From Paenibacillus taichungensis (GTDB lineage: Bacteria; Bacillota; Bacilli; Paenibacillales; Paenibacillaceae), in assembly GCF_003287275.1 (NCBI RefSeq), contig NZ_QEVW01000008.1:421267-485266 (forward strand): DNA of 64,000 nt, in the 5' to 3' direction. Both the position numbers and the translations under genes were made by a program. The notes beneath the pieces are model-generated. The model made no database searches. It was not told the DNA's origin and saw nothing but the letters and a program-made list of their open reading frames with translations. Numbering within the stretch: the first letter of the stretch is position 1; each line of letters starts with the position of its first letter. Of this stretch, positions 27,748-36,563 are shown piece by piece.

Positions 27748-28281
27748 ATGAGTCTGACTAGATGTGGAAACGGACATATGTTCAGCACGAGACGGCACGG
27801 TAATACGTGTCCATATTGCAATCTGGCCGTTGAATCGCCAGCTACCAGTAATGGTGAGGCAGCGGGTGCAATCCCACGCGCACCTCGTACGGCAGAGGAT
27901 GACAGAACGATGCCATACCTGGGCGAAACGACAGGAATCGAACCGGTAACGGGATGGATGGTGTGCATCGAGGGTCCGCAGATGGGCCAGGATTATCGAA
28001 TAATGGCTGAAAAGAACTTTATTGGACGTTCGGAAGAGATGCATGTTCGCATCCTCGGGGATAACACGATTTCTCGGCGTAATCACGCGGTGATTGTGTA
28101 CGATCCCAAAAAGCGGAATTTCTATTTGCTGCCCGGCGATGCTTCTGGCCTCGCATATCACAATAATGAAGCAGTCTATTCTCCGGTGGAACTGGCTGCC
28201 TACGATGTTATTCAATTGGGACGCAGCAAATTCATTTTCATTCCATTGTGCGGTGTGCACTTTGAATGGGAGCAACAGTGA
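27748..28281 (+). CDS. Zinc-ribbon FHA domain protein
   Basis: A 177-residue soluble protein. The first 25 residues hold a putative zinc site, CGNGHMFSTRRHGNTCPYC. A flexible linker leads to an FHA domain with the complete phosphothreonine-binding set: FIGRSEEMHVRI, TISRRNHAVIVYD, and the loop after it. It overlaps the next gene by four bases (GTGA). With the membrane FHA protein before it and the phosphatase after it, it forms the signalling core of the operon. Confidence 0.9.
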   Translation: MSLTRCGNGHMFSTRRHGNTCPYCNLAVESPATSNGEAAGAIPRAPRTAEDDRTMPYLGETTGIEPVTGWMVCIEGPQMGQDYRIMAEKNFIGRSEEMHVRILGDNTISRRNHAVIVYDPKKRNFYLLPGDASGLAYHNNEAVYSPVELAAYDVIQLGRSKFIFIPLCGVHFEWEQQ

Positions 28282-29147
28282 ACACCTTCATGATTTTGTG
28301 GAACGACAAGGAGCTAACGCCCTACTGGGTTCTTGCGGGTGGCTGTTTGTTGATTTGGTTGCTGTTATTCGCACGAAGCCGGATTCCGGTAAGGCAGCGT
28401 GACGATAGACCGGTTGGAGTTCAGATTGGCAATGGACAGACCATTGGTGCTCGCAATGAACAGGACGATTATTTTGCCTGTGCCGTGCAGCCGCATGGTG
28501 TACTTGCTGTACTCGCGGATGGAATCAGTGGATTGTCCGGTGGAAAAGTGGCGAGTACGACTGCCGTGGAAATATTTATCCGGGAGTTTGAAGAGTTGGA
28601 GCGGTTTCCTGATCCGGAAGAGTTCTGGGATGCTTCATCCCATGCGGCAAATCAGGCCATCCTTCGGAATTTGCTGGGCGTTCCCGGAGGGACAACATTG
28701 GTGTCTGCCATGATCAAGGGCAGGGATTTGTATTGGGGTGCGGTAGGAGACAGCATCTTGGCCGTGTTTCGCAATGGAGAGCTGCTTGCCATCAATCATA
28801 AGCATACACTGGAAAGCCAACTTGAAGAACAGTATATGTCTGGAGAGATCTCGGAGCAGGAGGCACTTGACAATCCGCAGCGCAAAAGGCTGGTCAACTA
28901 TTTGGGGTACGACCATTTTAAACAAATGGAAATCGCGGACGAGCCGTTTGCACTGCAGCCGGCGGACAAGATTGTGTTATGCAGTGACGGGGTATACAAC
29001 TCCCTCACGGAGATGGAACTGGAGACCATTCTGGCGCAAGATATTCCGCCATTTGATGCAGCCCAGGCTATCATTGATTTAATTGAAGAAAAACAGCTCG
29101 TGCATCAGGATAACGCCACGATTATCATTTTGGAGCAAGGATGGTAA
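28278..29147 (+). CDS. PP2C-type protein phosphatase with N-terminal membrane helix
   Basis: A 289-residue metal-dependent Ser/Thr phosphatase. A helix at about residues 13-33 (YWVLAGGCLLIWLLLF) should tether it to the membrane. All PPM metal motifs are present: QDDYFACA, LAVLADGISG, GAVGDSILAVF, VLCSDGVYNSL and DNATIII. The GTG start overlaps the FHA stop and has GGAG 6 bases upstream. It is the likely eraser of the threonine phosphorylation read by the two FHA proteins. Confidence 0.93.
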   Translation: MNTFMILWNDKELTPYWVLAGGCLLIWLLLFARSRIPVRQRDDRPVGVQIGNGQTIGARNEQDDYFACAVQPHGVLAVLADGISGLSGGKVASTTAVEIFIREFEELERFPDPEEFWDASSHAANQAILRNLLGVPGGTTLVSAMIKGRDLYWGAVGDSILAVFRNGELLAINHKHTLESQLEEQYMSGEISEQEALDNPQRKRLVNYLGYDHFKQMEIADEPFALQPADKIVLCSDGVYNSLTEMELETILAQDIPPFDAAQAIIDLIEEKQLVHQDNATIIILEQGW

Positions 29148-29175
29148 CGGATCGGGCAACGCACAGGGACGGGAA

Positions 29176-31032
29176 ATGGGGAGACGGATGAGGAAGGAGA
29201 ACAGTGAATTCAAGACGGCTTTTGTCTCAGAGGCGGGGTCTTTCCTGAAAAATCGGGATTTCTACGGCTGCGTTGAACTGGAAGACTGGGCTTGTTATGT
29301 CATTGCAGATGGTCTGGACACCGATACGGAAGTGAATAGTGCACAGATCACAGTACAGACCATTCTGGAATCCTTTTTGGGAAAGCCAACCATGTCCAAA
29401 CGCAGACTGACGGAATATATCAAGATCGCACATGAATGGTTGCAGTATGAAAGCCGCCGGGTCAGGCTCAAAACGGGATTCGTTATTGTTGTAACGGATT
29501 ATACACGCATGGTGTGGGCATCGGCCGGACATAGCCGCTTGTATCATTTCCGGGGAAATAGGCTTGCATTAAAAAGCAAGGATCATAGTGTAGCTGCCCA
29601 ACTGGCAGCGGAAGGCCAGATTGCAGAGGATCGTGTGGATCAGCATGATGAACGCGGCAATCTGAATGAATACGCGGGCAAACCTGGCATGATCAAACCG
29701 TATGTATCCGATAAGATCAAGCTTTCCGATGGCGATGTGCTTGTTCTATGCACCCCTGGATTATGGGAAGGTGTGCAGGATGCCGAGATGATTGATGCGG
29801 TGGAAGGTGCCAATGACCCGCAGGCGCTGGCCGATACGTTGGAAGAAGTGATGCTCAGCAAGCAACGTTCACGAATCGAGAATTATAGTGCGGCAGCCAT
29901 CTATGTGAACAAGATTTTTCATGAAGAACCCAAGAACCGTAAGAAGTGGATTAAACGGATTGCCATCATGTTGATTATGCTCCTGATTTTTGGCGGAGCC
30001 GGCATATTCTACGCGGTGAAAAGCGCAGCCAAAAAAGCCGAGCTGGTCGTAGATATGCTGCAATACGAACAAAACGCTGACCAGTACGTGAAGGAACAGG
30101 AGTACGCCAAGGCAGTCTCAGATTACAGTCTTGCTCGCAACAATTCGATCAAAGTAAAGGACCCTGTGCACAAAAAGTTGCTGACTTCGAAGATGGCTGC
30201 TGCTCAGACATTGGTTGACGGCGAGGCTCATCTGAAAGAAGGGGATATTCCCAAGGCAACCGCCAGTTACACCAAAGCACTGGAATTGTCTGAGTCCTAC
30301 AATATGTTCAACCGTGAAGTCATTCAGGAACGTTTGGAACAGATGACCACCTTTCAGCAAGTACAAGACTGGATCACGGAGGGAGATCTGAAACTCCAGA
30401 ACGGAGACTACAGTGGAGCGATCATTTTGTATAAAAGGGCCAGAACAGCGGCTACGGAAACAGCATATAAGGAAGCTCTGAAGGAAGTTGCCACCAAACT
30501 GGAGACGGCCGAAACTAAACGGGCGGATATCAAGCGCCAATCCAGACAACTTCAGGCCGATACGCTGGAACAGAAGGGTGACCGCTTCAATGAAGCCGGA
30601 GATTATAGTGGCGCCATGGATGCCTATGCTTCGGCACAGGAAATTTATCAGGAGATCGATATGTTGGAACGCGTGCTGGCTATGGAGCGGAAAATAAATA
30701 AGCTGGATGAGAAACTGAATCCACCTGTACCGGCGGTTGATCTTACTCAGGATGCGGCAGGGTTAGGGACAACAGATTCGTCTGGTTTGAACTCGGATTG
30801 GACCGGGAATGCGGGAGGAATGAGCGCAGGCAATTCAGTGGGAAGTACTTCTTCTGCAAGTAATGCCTCTTCGGCCGGAAGTGGGAATGCGGATGCTTCT
30901 GGCTCCGGGTCTTCTTCAGGGACAACGACAAGCAATGCTAGCATTAATTCCGCTTCAAAGGCTAAAGGAAGCACCGACACCACCGAGGCTGAAGCGAATG
31001 AACAGGAAGCAACGGAAGGAGGAGATTCGTGA
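29176..31032 (+). CDS. Degenerate PP2C domain, membrane helix and TPR protein
   Basis: A 618-residue protein. The N-terminal 250 residues follow the PPM fold (YVIADGLDTDTEV, MVWASAGHSRLYHF), but the later metal motifs are altered: LCTPGLWEG replaces the expected SDG, and ENYSAAAIYV replaces DN-x-T. The domain is therefore probably catalytically dead. A single membrane helix follows (IAIMLIMLLIFGGAGIFY, about 258-280), then a TPR-like helical array (EQEYAKAVSDYSLA, LKEGDIPKATASYTKALEL, LQNGDYSGAIILYKRA, GDYSGAMDAYASAQ), and a Ser/Gly/Thr-rich disordered tail of about 100 residues. It may scaffold the apparatus and compete with the active phosphatase. ATG at 29188 is an alternative start. Confidence 0.8.
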   Translation: MGRRMRKENSEFKTAFVSEAGSFLKNRDFYGCVELEDWACYVIADGLDTDTEVNSAQITVQTILESFLGKPTMSKRRLTEYIKIAHEWLQYESRRVRLKTGFVIVVTDYTRMVWASAGHSRLYHFRGNRLALKSKDHSVAAQLAAEGQIAEDRVDQHDERGNLNEYAGKPGMIKPYVSDKIKLSDGDVLVLCTPGLWEGVQDAEMIDAVEGANDPQALADTLEEVMLSKQRSRIENYSAAAIYVNKIFHEEPKNRKKWIKRIAIMLIMLLIFGGAGIFYAVKSAAKKAELVVDMLQYEQNADQYVKEQEYAKAVSDYSLARNNSIKVKDPVHKKLLTSKMAAAQTLVDGEAHLKEGDIPKATASYTKALELSESYNMFNREVIQERLEQMTTFQQVQDWITEGDLKLQNGDYSGAIILYKRARTAATETAYKEALKEVATKLETAETKRADIKRQSRQLQADTLEQKGDRFNEAGDYSGAMDAYASAQEIYQEIDMLERVLAMERKINKLDEKLNPPVPAVDLTQDAAGLGTTDSSGLNSDWTGNAGGMSAGNSVGSTSSASNASSAGSGNADASGSGSSSGTTTSNASINSASKAKGSTDTTEAEANEQEATEGGDS

Positions 31033-32345
31033 TGAAAGATATTATTCGTGACCGTCTAAACAAGATGGAGGATCTGGAACAACGTCGCATGCTCAAAGAT
31101 CTCATGACAGGCGTTTTTCTTAATCTGGTCGAGTATCAGGAGGCGCTAAACAAACAGATCGAGCAACGGGTGTTTGACGAGGTGAAGAATCAGGAGGGAA
31201 AGTATGAACTCCACATCACATTAATTGACCGGGAAGATTATGATCCCATCCATGAATTTCTCCGACCGATGTTAAGTTCCGATTTGAACAATCAAGTTCT
31301 AGATATCAGTGGTGTTGCAGAACTTGTACGTAATGGAGGGGAAATTCCTTTATTCTCCTTGTTTTTGGAAATGGGTACCCAGCAGATTTGGGAGCTACTT
31401 TCAAGTGAACGGATATTTAAGGGCACCATGATTACGAATGCAGGCGAGTATCCATTATTTTTTAAGTTAAAACAAAACCTATCGTACATAAACGAAATAG
31501 AGAAGCTCTATCAATCGTTTATGTTGAACGGGATGAACTGGCGGACGATTAATCTCCCATATATTTATAAGTTTGTGGATTGTGTGCTTGTTGGAGGAGA
31601 AGGAGAACCTGCCATACATGAAGAGGTAAAGGAAATTGTTGTGTCACTGGAGGAGTATGACGTCTATAAACGTTCAGGCGTTATTCCGTTATGGAATTTG
31701 GAACGAATAAGTCAACGTAATACAGGTTTCCCGATGCCGGCCATAGATCGAATTAATTTTGAACATACACTTTCTTTACGGCAAGAAGGCGTTGAACATG
31801 GATATTTGGTCGATGCCAGCGAAGCGGATGTTAGATATATTTTGCGATCCGAGGATCGATTAGTTATCGTTACTCCCCGCAATGAATCAGGCGAATGGGG
31901 GCTTGTGAAAATTATTAAACCTTCTTTGACGAATTTGACTCATTTCCCGTATCCCACATTTTCAAATCGGCGTAAGGAACAGTTCACTGTCCGTTTAGCC
32001 GAAAACAAGGGACTAATCATTCGCTCTAAGGCGGAGATTCTGCGAATTGTTAGTTCTCTTGAAGCAGCTGAAGGAATTGAATTGGTCGAAATTCAAATGT
32101 TGGATCCAGTAAAGAACGGTCAAATGTTGGGTGATACATCTTCCTTGACCTATTCATTAAATTCATTTGTGAGTGACGGTATACGAACCGATCACGGTAA
32201 GCCGGTCATGAAACTAGGTTTTAGATTGGAGGCAAGCGGCAGGGAAAGAATACCAAAATTTTTAGAGGTGGATGTATTAAGTTATATTGTTGCCGAAATC
32301 CAGAGGTATTTTCCCGATTACAGATGTGAAGGTGCATATCTGTGA
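31032..32345 (+). CDS. Uncharacterised injection-operon protein (possible baseplate part)
   Basis: A 437-residue soluble protein of no family I recognise. The first 60 residues are helical and charged (RDRLNKMEDLEQRRMLKDL), the middle and C-terminal parts are mixed alpha/beta. There is no signal peptide or membrane helix. GGAGGA lies 8 bases upstream, and the ATG overlaps the previous stop (TGATG). Position between the regulatory genes and the spike genes, and coupling to the next unknown gene through a GTGA overlap, fit a structural or baseplate role, but nothing in the sequence proves it. Confidence 0.75.
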   Translation: MKDIIRDRLNKMEDLEQRRMLKDLMTGVFLNLVEYQEALNKQIEQRVFDEVKNQEGKYELHITLIDREDYDPIHEFLRPMLSSDLNNQVLDISGVAELVRNGGEIPLFSLFLEMGTQQIWELLSSERIFKGTMITNAGEYPLFFKLKQNLSYINEIEKLYQSFMLNGMNWRTINLPYIYKFVDCVLVGGEGEPAIHEEVKEIVVSLEEYDVYKRSGVIPLWNLERISQRNTGFPMPAIDRINFEHTLSLRQEGVEHGYLVDASEADVRYILRSEDRLVIVTPRNESGEWGLVKIIKPSLTNLTHFPYPTFSNRRKEQFTVRLAENKGLIIRSKAEILRIVSSLEAAEGIELVEIQMLDPVKNGQMLGDTSSLTYSLNSFVSDGIRTDHGKPVMKLGFRLEASGRERIPKFLEVDVLSYIVAEIQRYFPDYRCEGAYL

Positions 32346-33031
32346 ACTATATATGGGATGTCATGTTGAATTCACAGTTGAAGGGCATGGATGCAAGCAG
32401 CATAAAGTTTGTACCCGCGGAGAACTACTCGCCATATATGGAGCTCAGTTTGGAAGATCTGAACATGCGGGAAATCGATCAGACCATCGAAGTGAATCCT
32501 TATTATCGATTTTACTCCATATTCAAGAATCTCTTTCTTCCGGATGATGAAGAAGTTTACGAGCTGAGGAAGAATCTTTTTGATATCCTTTTTCACTTTC
32601 TGGGAACGATTGATTTGCATCAGGGAATGAACAAGCGTGAGTATTATATTCGCTTTCTAAAGAGGGATATATGTGATGGCGTGTATGGAGGCAGAATTGC
32701 ATCCACTTTTAAAGATCTGAATAGAGAGGAGCAGGACAAGATCTGCGAGGGATTGTTGATGGTTTACGAGACAGGAGAACTGATTCATTTCCTGAAACAG
32801 ACCATGAGCAAGATTTTCAAAAAATCCATTATTTACGCCAATTGCGAAGAAAAAAATGAATTACTGATTTATATGGGGCAGAAGAAAACAGAAGATGCCA
32901 ATTCCAAAGTCGATTTGATCATGGGATTATTTTTACCACTCGATTTCACGATCGAGATCTATTGGAGTCATCATTTTGGCATTTTAGAAGAGGAAACCAC
33001 CATGAGGATTGAAGGAATAGCGCTCTACTAA
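32342..33031 (+). CDS. Uncharacterised injection-operon protein
   Basis: A 229-residue soluble protein, family unrecognised. It starts with GTG overlapping the previous stop (GTGA), which implies coupled translation and a tight stoichiometry with that product. The body is helical in the middle (ELRKNLFDILFHFLGTI, KICEGLLMVYETGELIHFLKQTM) and beta-rich at the end (KVDLIMGLFLPLDFTIEIYWSHHFGIL). The two consecutive unknown genes likely encode partners of one sub-complex. Confidence 0.7.
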   Translation: MNYIWDVMLNSQLKGMDASSIKFVPAENYSPYMELSLEDLNMREIDQTIEVNPYYRFYSIFKNLFLPDDEEVYELRKNLFDILFHFLGTIDLHQGMNKREYYIRFLKRDICDGVYGGRIASTFKDLNREEQDKICEGLLMVYETGELIHFLKQTMSKIFKKSIIYANCEEKNELLIYMGQKKTEDANSKVDLIMGLFLPLDFTIEIYWSHHFGILEEETTMRIEGIALY

Positions 33032-33074
33032 GAGGGAAAAAAAGTGGTACCTCGTTGAATGAAAGGAAACGTGA

Positions 33075-35723
33075 ATGATGAACGGACCTTATAAGTATAG
33101 GCTGCATCAACCGGACACAGATGATAAAGGCAGTCCATTCGCGACCAGATATGCAAGAGTGGAGCTTGAACAAATGACAACTTTCCAGTTAAAAGAAATA
33201 TGTCATAAGCAGCGTCTTGTAGAAGGTTTGGCCAACCGTCTGGATCGGAATTCACTCATTAGTCTAATTTTAAAATTCAGGAGTGACGAGGAACACTTTT
33301 TAATTACACGTCATCACGATGGCGGTTTCGAAAGAATCGAAACCATTCTGCAGCAATATTGGAAGGACCAACGGCCGAAGGAAGCGACGATTCGTGTTCC
33401 CGCCAGAATTACTTTATATCAGGGCGTGCGAACGGGCCAGAATGATCGTTATCTGATCCAATCCGATGAAGTGTGGCTCAATAATTCCAATGTTTTATTG
33501 GTAAACGGGAGTGGGCAGCTGTGCGGCATCATGAATATTCTCAAAGATGAGAATCGCCAAGGATGCTTCTATCTATCGCGCGATGAAGATACAGATCTAA
33601 GGGAAACATCCAATCGGGACTATCGTTTGTTGTTCTTAAAAAAACAGGATTCAGATTATTTCTATCATGCATATTACAATGATCGGCCCATGCTTCCATT
33701 GAAATTTCAGGCTGCCTGTGTTCCCGTCTCCGAATTAGTCATAAGGGATACGGAAACGACACAGGCGGTACTTGCGATTGATTTTGGGACATCCAATACA
33801 ACAGCTGGAGCATACTTAGATGATGAATATGTTTCGAAGCCGGAGAGAGGCGTTCATTCTTCAGTCCAAATCAATTCAATCAACTATGTTTCGTTTCCAC
33901 AGCGAAAGGGACAGGAGTGGACAGAAGTGTTACCAACGGCAGTTCGTATTGTGGATTGCTCCAGTTCGCAACATGTTGTCTATTCTTATGGTGAAGAAGC
34001 ACTAGGAGATCATGAATTTGGAGGAACGCGGGCGAGTGTCTTCAGGGGGATAAAAAGGTGGATCAATAACTATGAAGCCAAAGAAGAGATCATTGATTCT
34101 GTAGGGAATACAGCCGTTGTTGATCGTAGTGAAATTCTCGGAGGCTTCCTCCGTTATGTGATAGGTACAGCAGAACAGCAATTCAAATGCCGATTCAAGA
34201 ATCTTCATTTTACCGCTCCGGCCAAACTTCAGGTTCAGTTCATTGAGATGTTCAAACATGTTCTTCCCGATTACAAAATCGTTGAAGATCAGGTTTTGGA
34301 TGAAGGTCTGGCTGTTCTATATAATACACTGGCTGATCAGATGGATCGAGGAGCTTTTGCAGACGGTGAAGAATATCAGGCGCTTGTCATGGATTGTGGG
34401 GGAGGAACAACGGATCTATCTTCGTGCCGCTTTCGGATTGAGGATGGGAGGATAGCCTACAAACTCGATATCCATACAAACTTTGAAAACGGGGATATGA
34501 ACTTTGGAGGTAATAATCTAACTTACCGAATCATGCAATTCATGAAAGTTGTGTTTGCAGATTATTATGCAACCGATGGACGTTACTCCGATACGGATAT
34601 TGATACATTAATCAGCATACCTGGAGGAGATTTGTATCGACATGTTGATGAATTTGGAGTAGATGCGGTTTACGAAAGATTGGAAAAACGGTATTTAGAG
34701 GCTGGACAAATTCTGCCGACCGCATTTAAGAACTATGAGAGCGCGACACGTGAAGAATATCAGAGGGTATTGAATAACTTCCACCTTCTGTGGGGTGCTG
34801 CAGAAAACATGAAAAAGGAATTTTTTCATCGAACAGGCATATTGCGCAGCAAATTTGAAGCGGAGCGTGGCACCGCTACAGAAACGGATCTAAATATCGA
34901 GGTAATGGATCGATGGCTGATATCTGTTGTTGAAAATGGCCGTTTCAGGGATGAGCATCATCTTCCAGGAGTTGTGTTCAATATTAGGGAGATTCATCAA
35001 TTGCTTAAAGCGGATATCTATAATATTGTTCGCAAATTTCTGGATGAATTCTATCATAATGGACGCTTGCAAGATTACTCGATTATCAAACTTACAGGGC
35101 AGTCTTGCCGTATTGATCTGTTTCGCGAGGCGCTAAAGGAATTCGTCCCGGGGAAAAGCATTGAATTTAAGCAAAAGGCTGAAGTAAGCCAGAAAACACC
35201 AGAATTAAAAATGGCATGTCTTAAGGGAGCTATTCGCTATCTGAATTCCAAAAAGATGGGGATGATTGATCCACAGATTACGCATCAATCTCCAGTAATT
35301 CCGTATACGATCAGTTCCTTAACTCACTCGGGATCGGAGAAGAATCTCATTGAAGGCTTGAATGAAAAGAAAATATCCGGATTCATATCCCGCCCTTCTC
35401 ATGCTTCAGAGATCGAATTTTATCTTACTTCAATCGATGGAAAACAACGGGGACGCTATGTATATCACAATCAACCAGCCGCATATGAGATCAAGTCTTA
35501 TGAAGAGATCGCAGTGAAGTTCGGAAGGTTTATCCTGCAAGACGACACCGACTCGATTCGTAATGGCGAAACCAGGTTTTTTGTCTTTGCCGGGGAACAG
35601 CATTGGGGATTTGTCGTCGTCCCCGTATCACGGAATGAAGAGCAGCTCTACTTAGGTCCCAAAAAGTTTTTTCCCTTTGAACTGGAATCATCCGAACTTG
35701 ATTTCTTCGATGGCACAAAGTGA
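33075..35723 (+). CDS. Hsp70/actin-fold ATPase with N-terminal SAP-like extension
   Basis: An 882-residue protein. The ATPase domain of the Hsp70/actin fold begins near residue 232 with the phosphate-1 loop VLAIDFGTSNTTAG; the phosphate-2 loop VMDCGGGTTDLS is near 437, and the adenosine loop is probably IIKLTGQSCRIDLFREAL near 670. The first 80 residues include a SAP-like segment (MTTFQLKEICHKQRLVEGLANRL). The C-terminal 170 residues are beta-rich and unlike the DnaK peptide-binding domain. It is far from housekeeping DnaK and shares the operon with a J protein, so the two may assemble or recycle the apparatus. Confidence 0.8.
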   Translation: MMNGPYKYRLHQPDTDDKGSPFATRYARVELEQMTTFQLKEICHKQRLVEGLANRLDRNSLISLILKFRSDEEHFLITRHHDGGFERIETILQQYWKDQRPKEATIRVPARITLYQGVRTGQNDRYLIQSDEVWLNNSNVLLVNGSGQLCGIMNILKDENRQGCFYLSRDEDTDLRETSNRDYRLLFLKKQDSDYFYHAYYNDRPMLPLKFQAACVPVSELVIRDTETTQAVLAIDFGTSNTTAGAYLDDEYVSKPERGVHSSVQINSINYVSFPQRKGQEWTEVLPTAVRIVDCSSSQHVVYSYGEEALGDHEFGGTRASVFRGIKRWINNYEAKEEIIDSVGNTAVVDRSEILGGFLRYVIGTAEQQFKCRFKNLHFTAPAKLQVQFIEMFKHVLPDYKIVEDQVLDEGLAVLYNTLADQMDRGAFADGEEYQALVMDCGGGTTDLSSCRFRIEDGRIAYKLDIHTNFENGDMNFGGNNLTYRIMQFMKVVFADYYATDGRYSDTDIDTLISIPGGDLYRHVDEFGVDAVYERLEKRYLEAGQILPTAFKNYESATREEYQRVLNNFHLLWGAAENMKKEFFHRTGILRSKFEAERGTATETDLNIEVMDRWLISVVENGRFRDEHHLPGVVFNIREIHQLLKADIYNIVRKFLDEFYHNGRLQDYSIIKLTGQSCRIDLFREALKEFVPGKSIEFKQKAEVSQKTPELKMACLKGAIRYLNSKKMGMIDPQITHQSPVIPYTISSLTHSGSEKNLIEGLNEKKISGFISRPSHASEIEFYLTSIDGKQRGRYVYHNQPAAYEIKSYEEIAVKFGRFILQDDTDSIRNGETRFFVFAGEQHWGFVVVPVSRNEEQLYLGPKKFFPFELESSELDFFDGTK

Positions 35724-35759
35724 TTTGCTTGTTTGAAGCAAAGAGAGAGGGGGAGGGCT

Positions 35760-36536
35760 ATGCTGGTACACATCGTTCCACGATTTGAGAAGGGGCGCAT
35801 TCTACGTACCGAAATGTTAGAGAATCTTAGGGATTTTCCACGGAATTTTCTAGATGTTCGATTCGAAGATTATTCGGATGGGATATTGACAGGATTAAAG
35901 GTAAGCGTGGAAGATCAGGTTCTTATTGTGGGTAAAGGTGTACTCAAACATGCCGGGCGCCTTTACTTGCTTGAAGATGATTTTTCGGTTCCATATATGG
36001 CTACTGGCCGGGTGGCCGTATTGAAAATGATTTTTCTTGAACCGACCCGAAGGCCCGATTTTACGGCACATCATGCCGAAATTGTATTGGAGGGCGAAGA
36101 GTCATTGGGGCTTGATGAGGTGGAATTGGGAAGATTCAAGTTAAAGCCGGGTGCTGTTCTTCGATCTGATTATCAAGATTTTGCGGATATGAATACCGAA
36201 TTTAATACATGGTGCGATCTACATGCTCCTTACTCCGCAATTTCAACACCTACGCTGAGACCGGATATCCTGCGTTTTTTTGCCTATGAGATGTTGCAAT
36301 TTCGTTCAGGAGATGTCCAGGATCATGTTTTTTCGTTCACCTGCTTGAATTCGGAAAGGGTATCCCGTCAAGTAGTTGAGCAGTATATCTATCTCAAAAC
36401 CGGAATGAATTGCGAGGATTATTCGAATGTTCAGCTGCATAGGCAACTGTCCATGATATTGGATGAGTCAGGTCGTAATACGAAGACGGCAGTGCCATGG
36501 GCCAATGGCCGCAAAGGAAGAATGATTGTAGATTGA
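35760..36536 (+). CDS. Uncharacterised beta-rich protein (possible TssK-like baseplate adaptor)
   Basis: A 258-residue soluble protein. It opens LVHIVPRFEKGRILRTEMLENLRDFP, then beta strands through VGKGVLKHAGRLYLLEDDF. The opening recalls the N-terminal shape of type VI TssK (a short strand, an invariant LR, then helix), but identity is too low for a firm call. GGGGGA stands 5 bases upstream of the ATG; a start 27 bases earlier lacks spacing. It lies between the Hsp70-like gene and the chaperone-spike group. Confidence 0.6.
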   Translation: MLVHIVPRFEKGRILRTEMLENLRDFPRNFLDVRFEDYSDGILTGLKVSVEDQVLIVGKGVLKHAGRLYLLEDDFSVPYMATGRVAVLKMIFLEPTRRPDFTAHHAEIVLEGEESLGLDEVELGRFKLKPGAVLRSDYQDFADMNTEFNTWCDLHAPYSAISTPTLRPDILRFFAYEMLQFRSGDVQDHVFSFTCLNSERVSRQVVEQYIYLKTGMNCEDYSNVQLHRQLSMILDESGRNTKTAVPWANGRKGRMIVD

Positions 36537-36563
36537 TTTACTTACGGAAGGGAGGCGGAGGTT

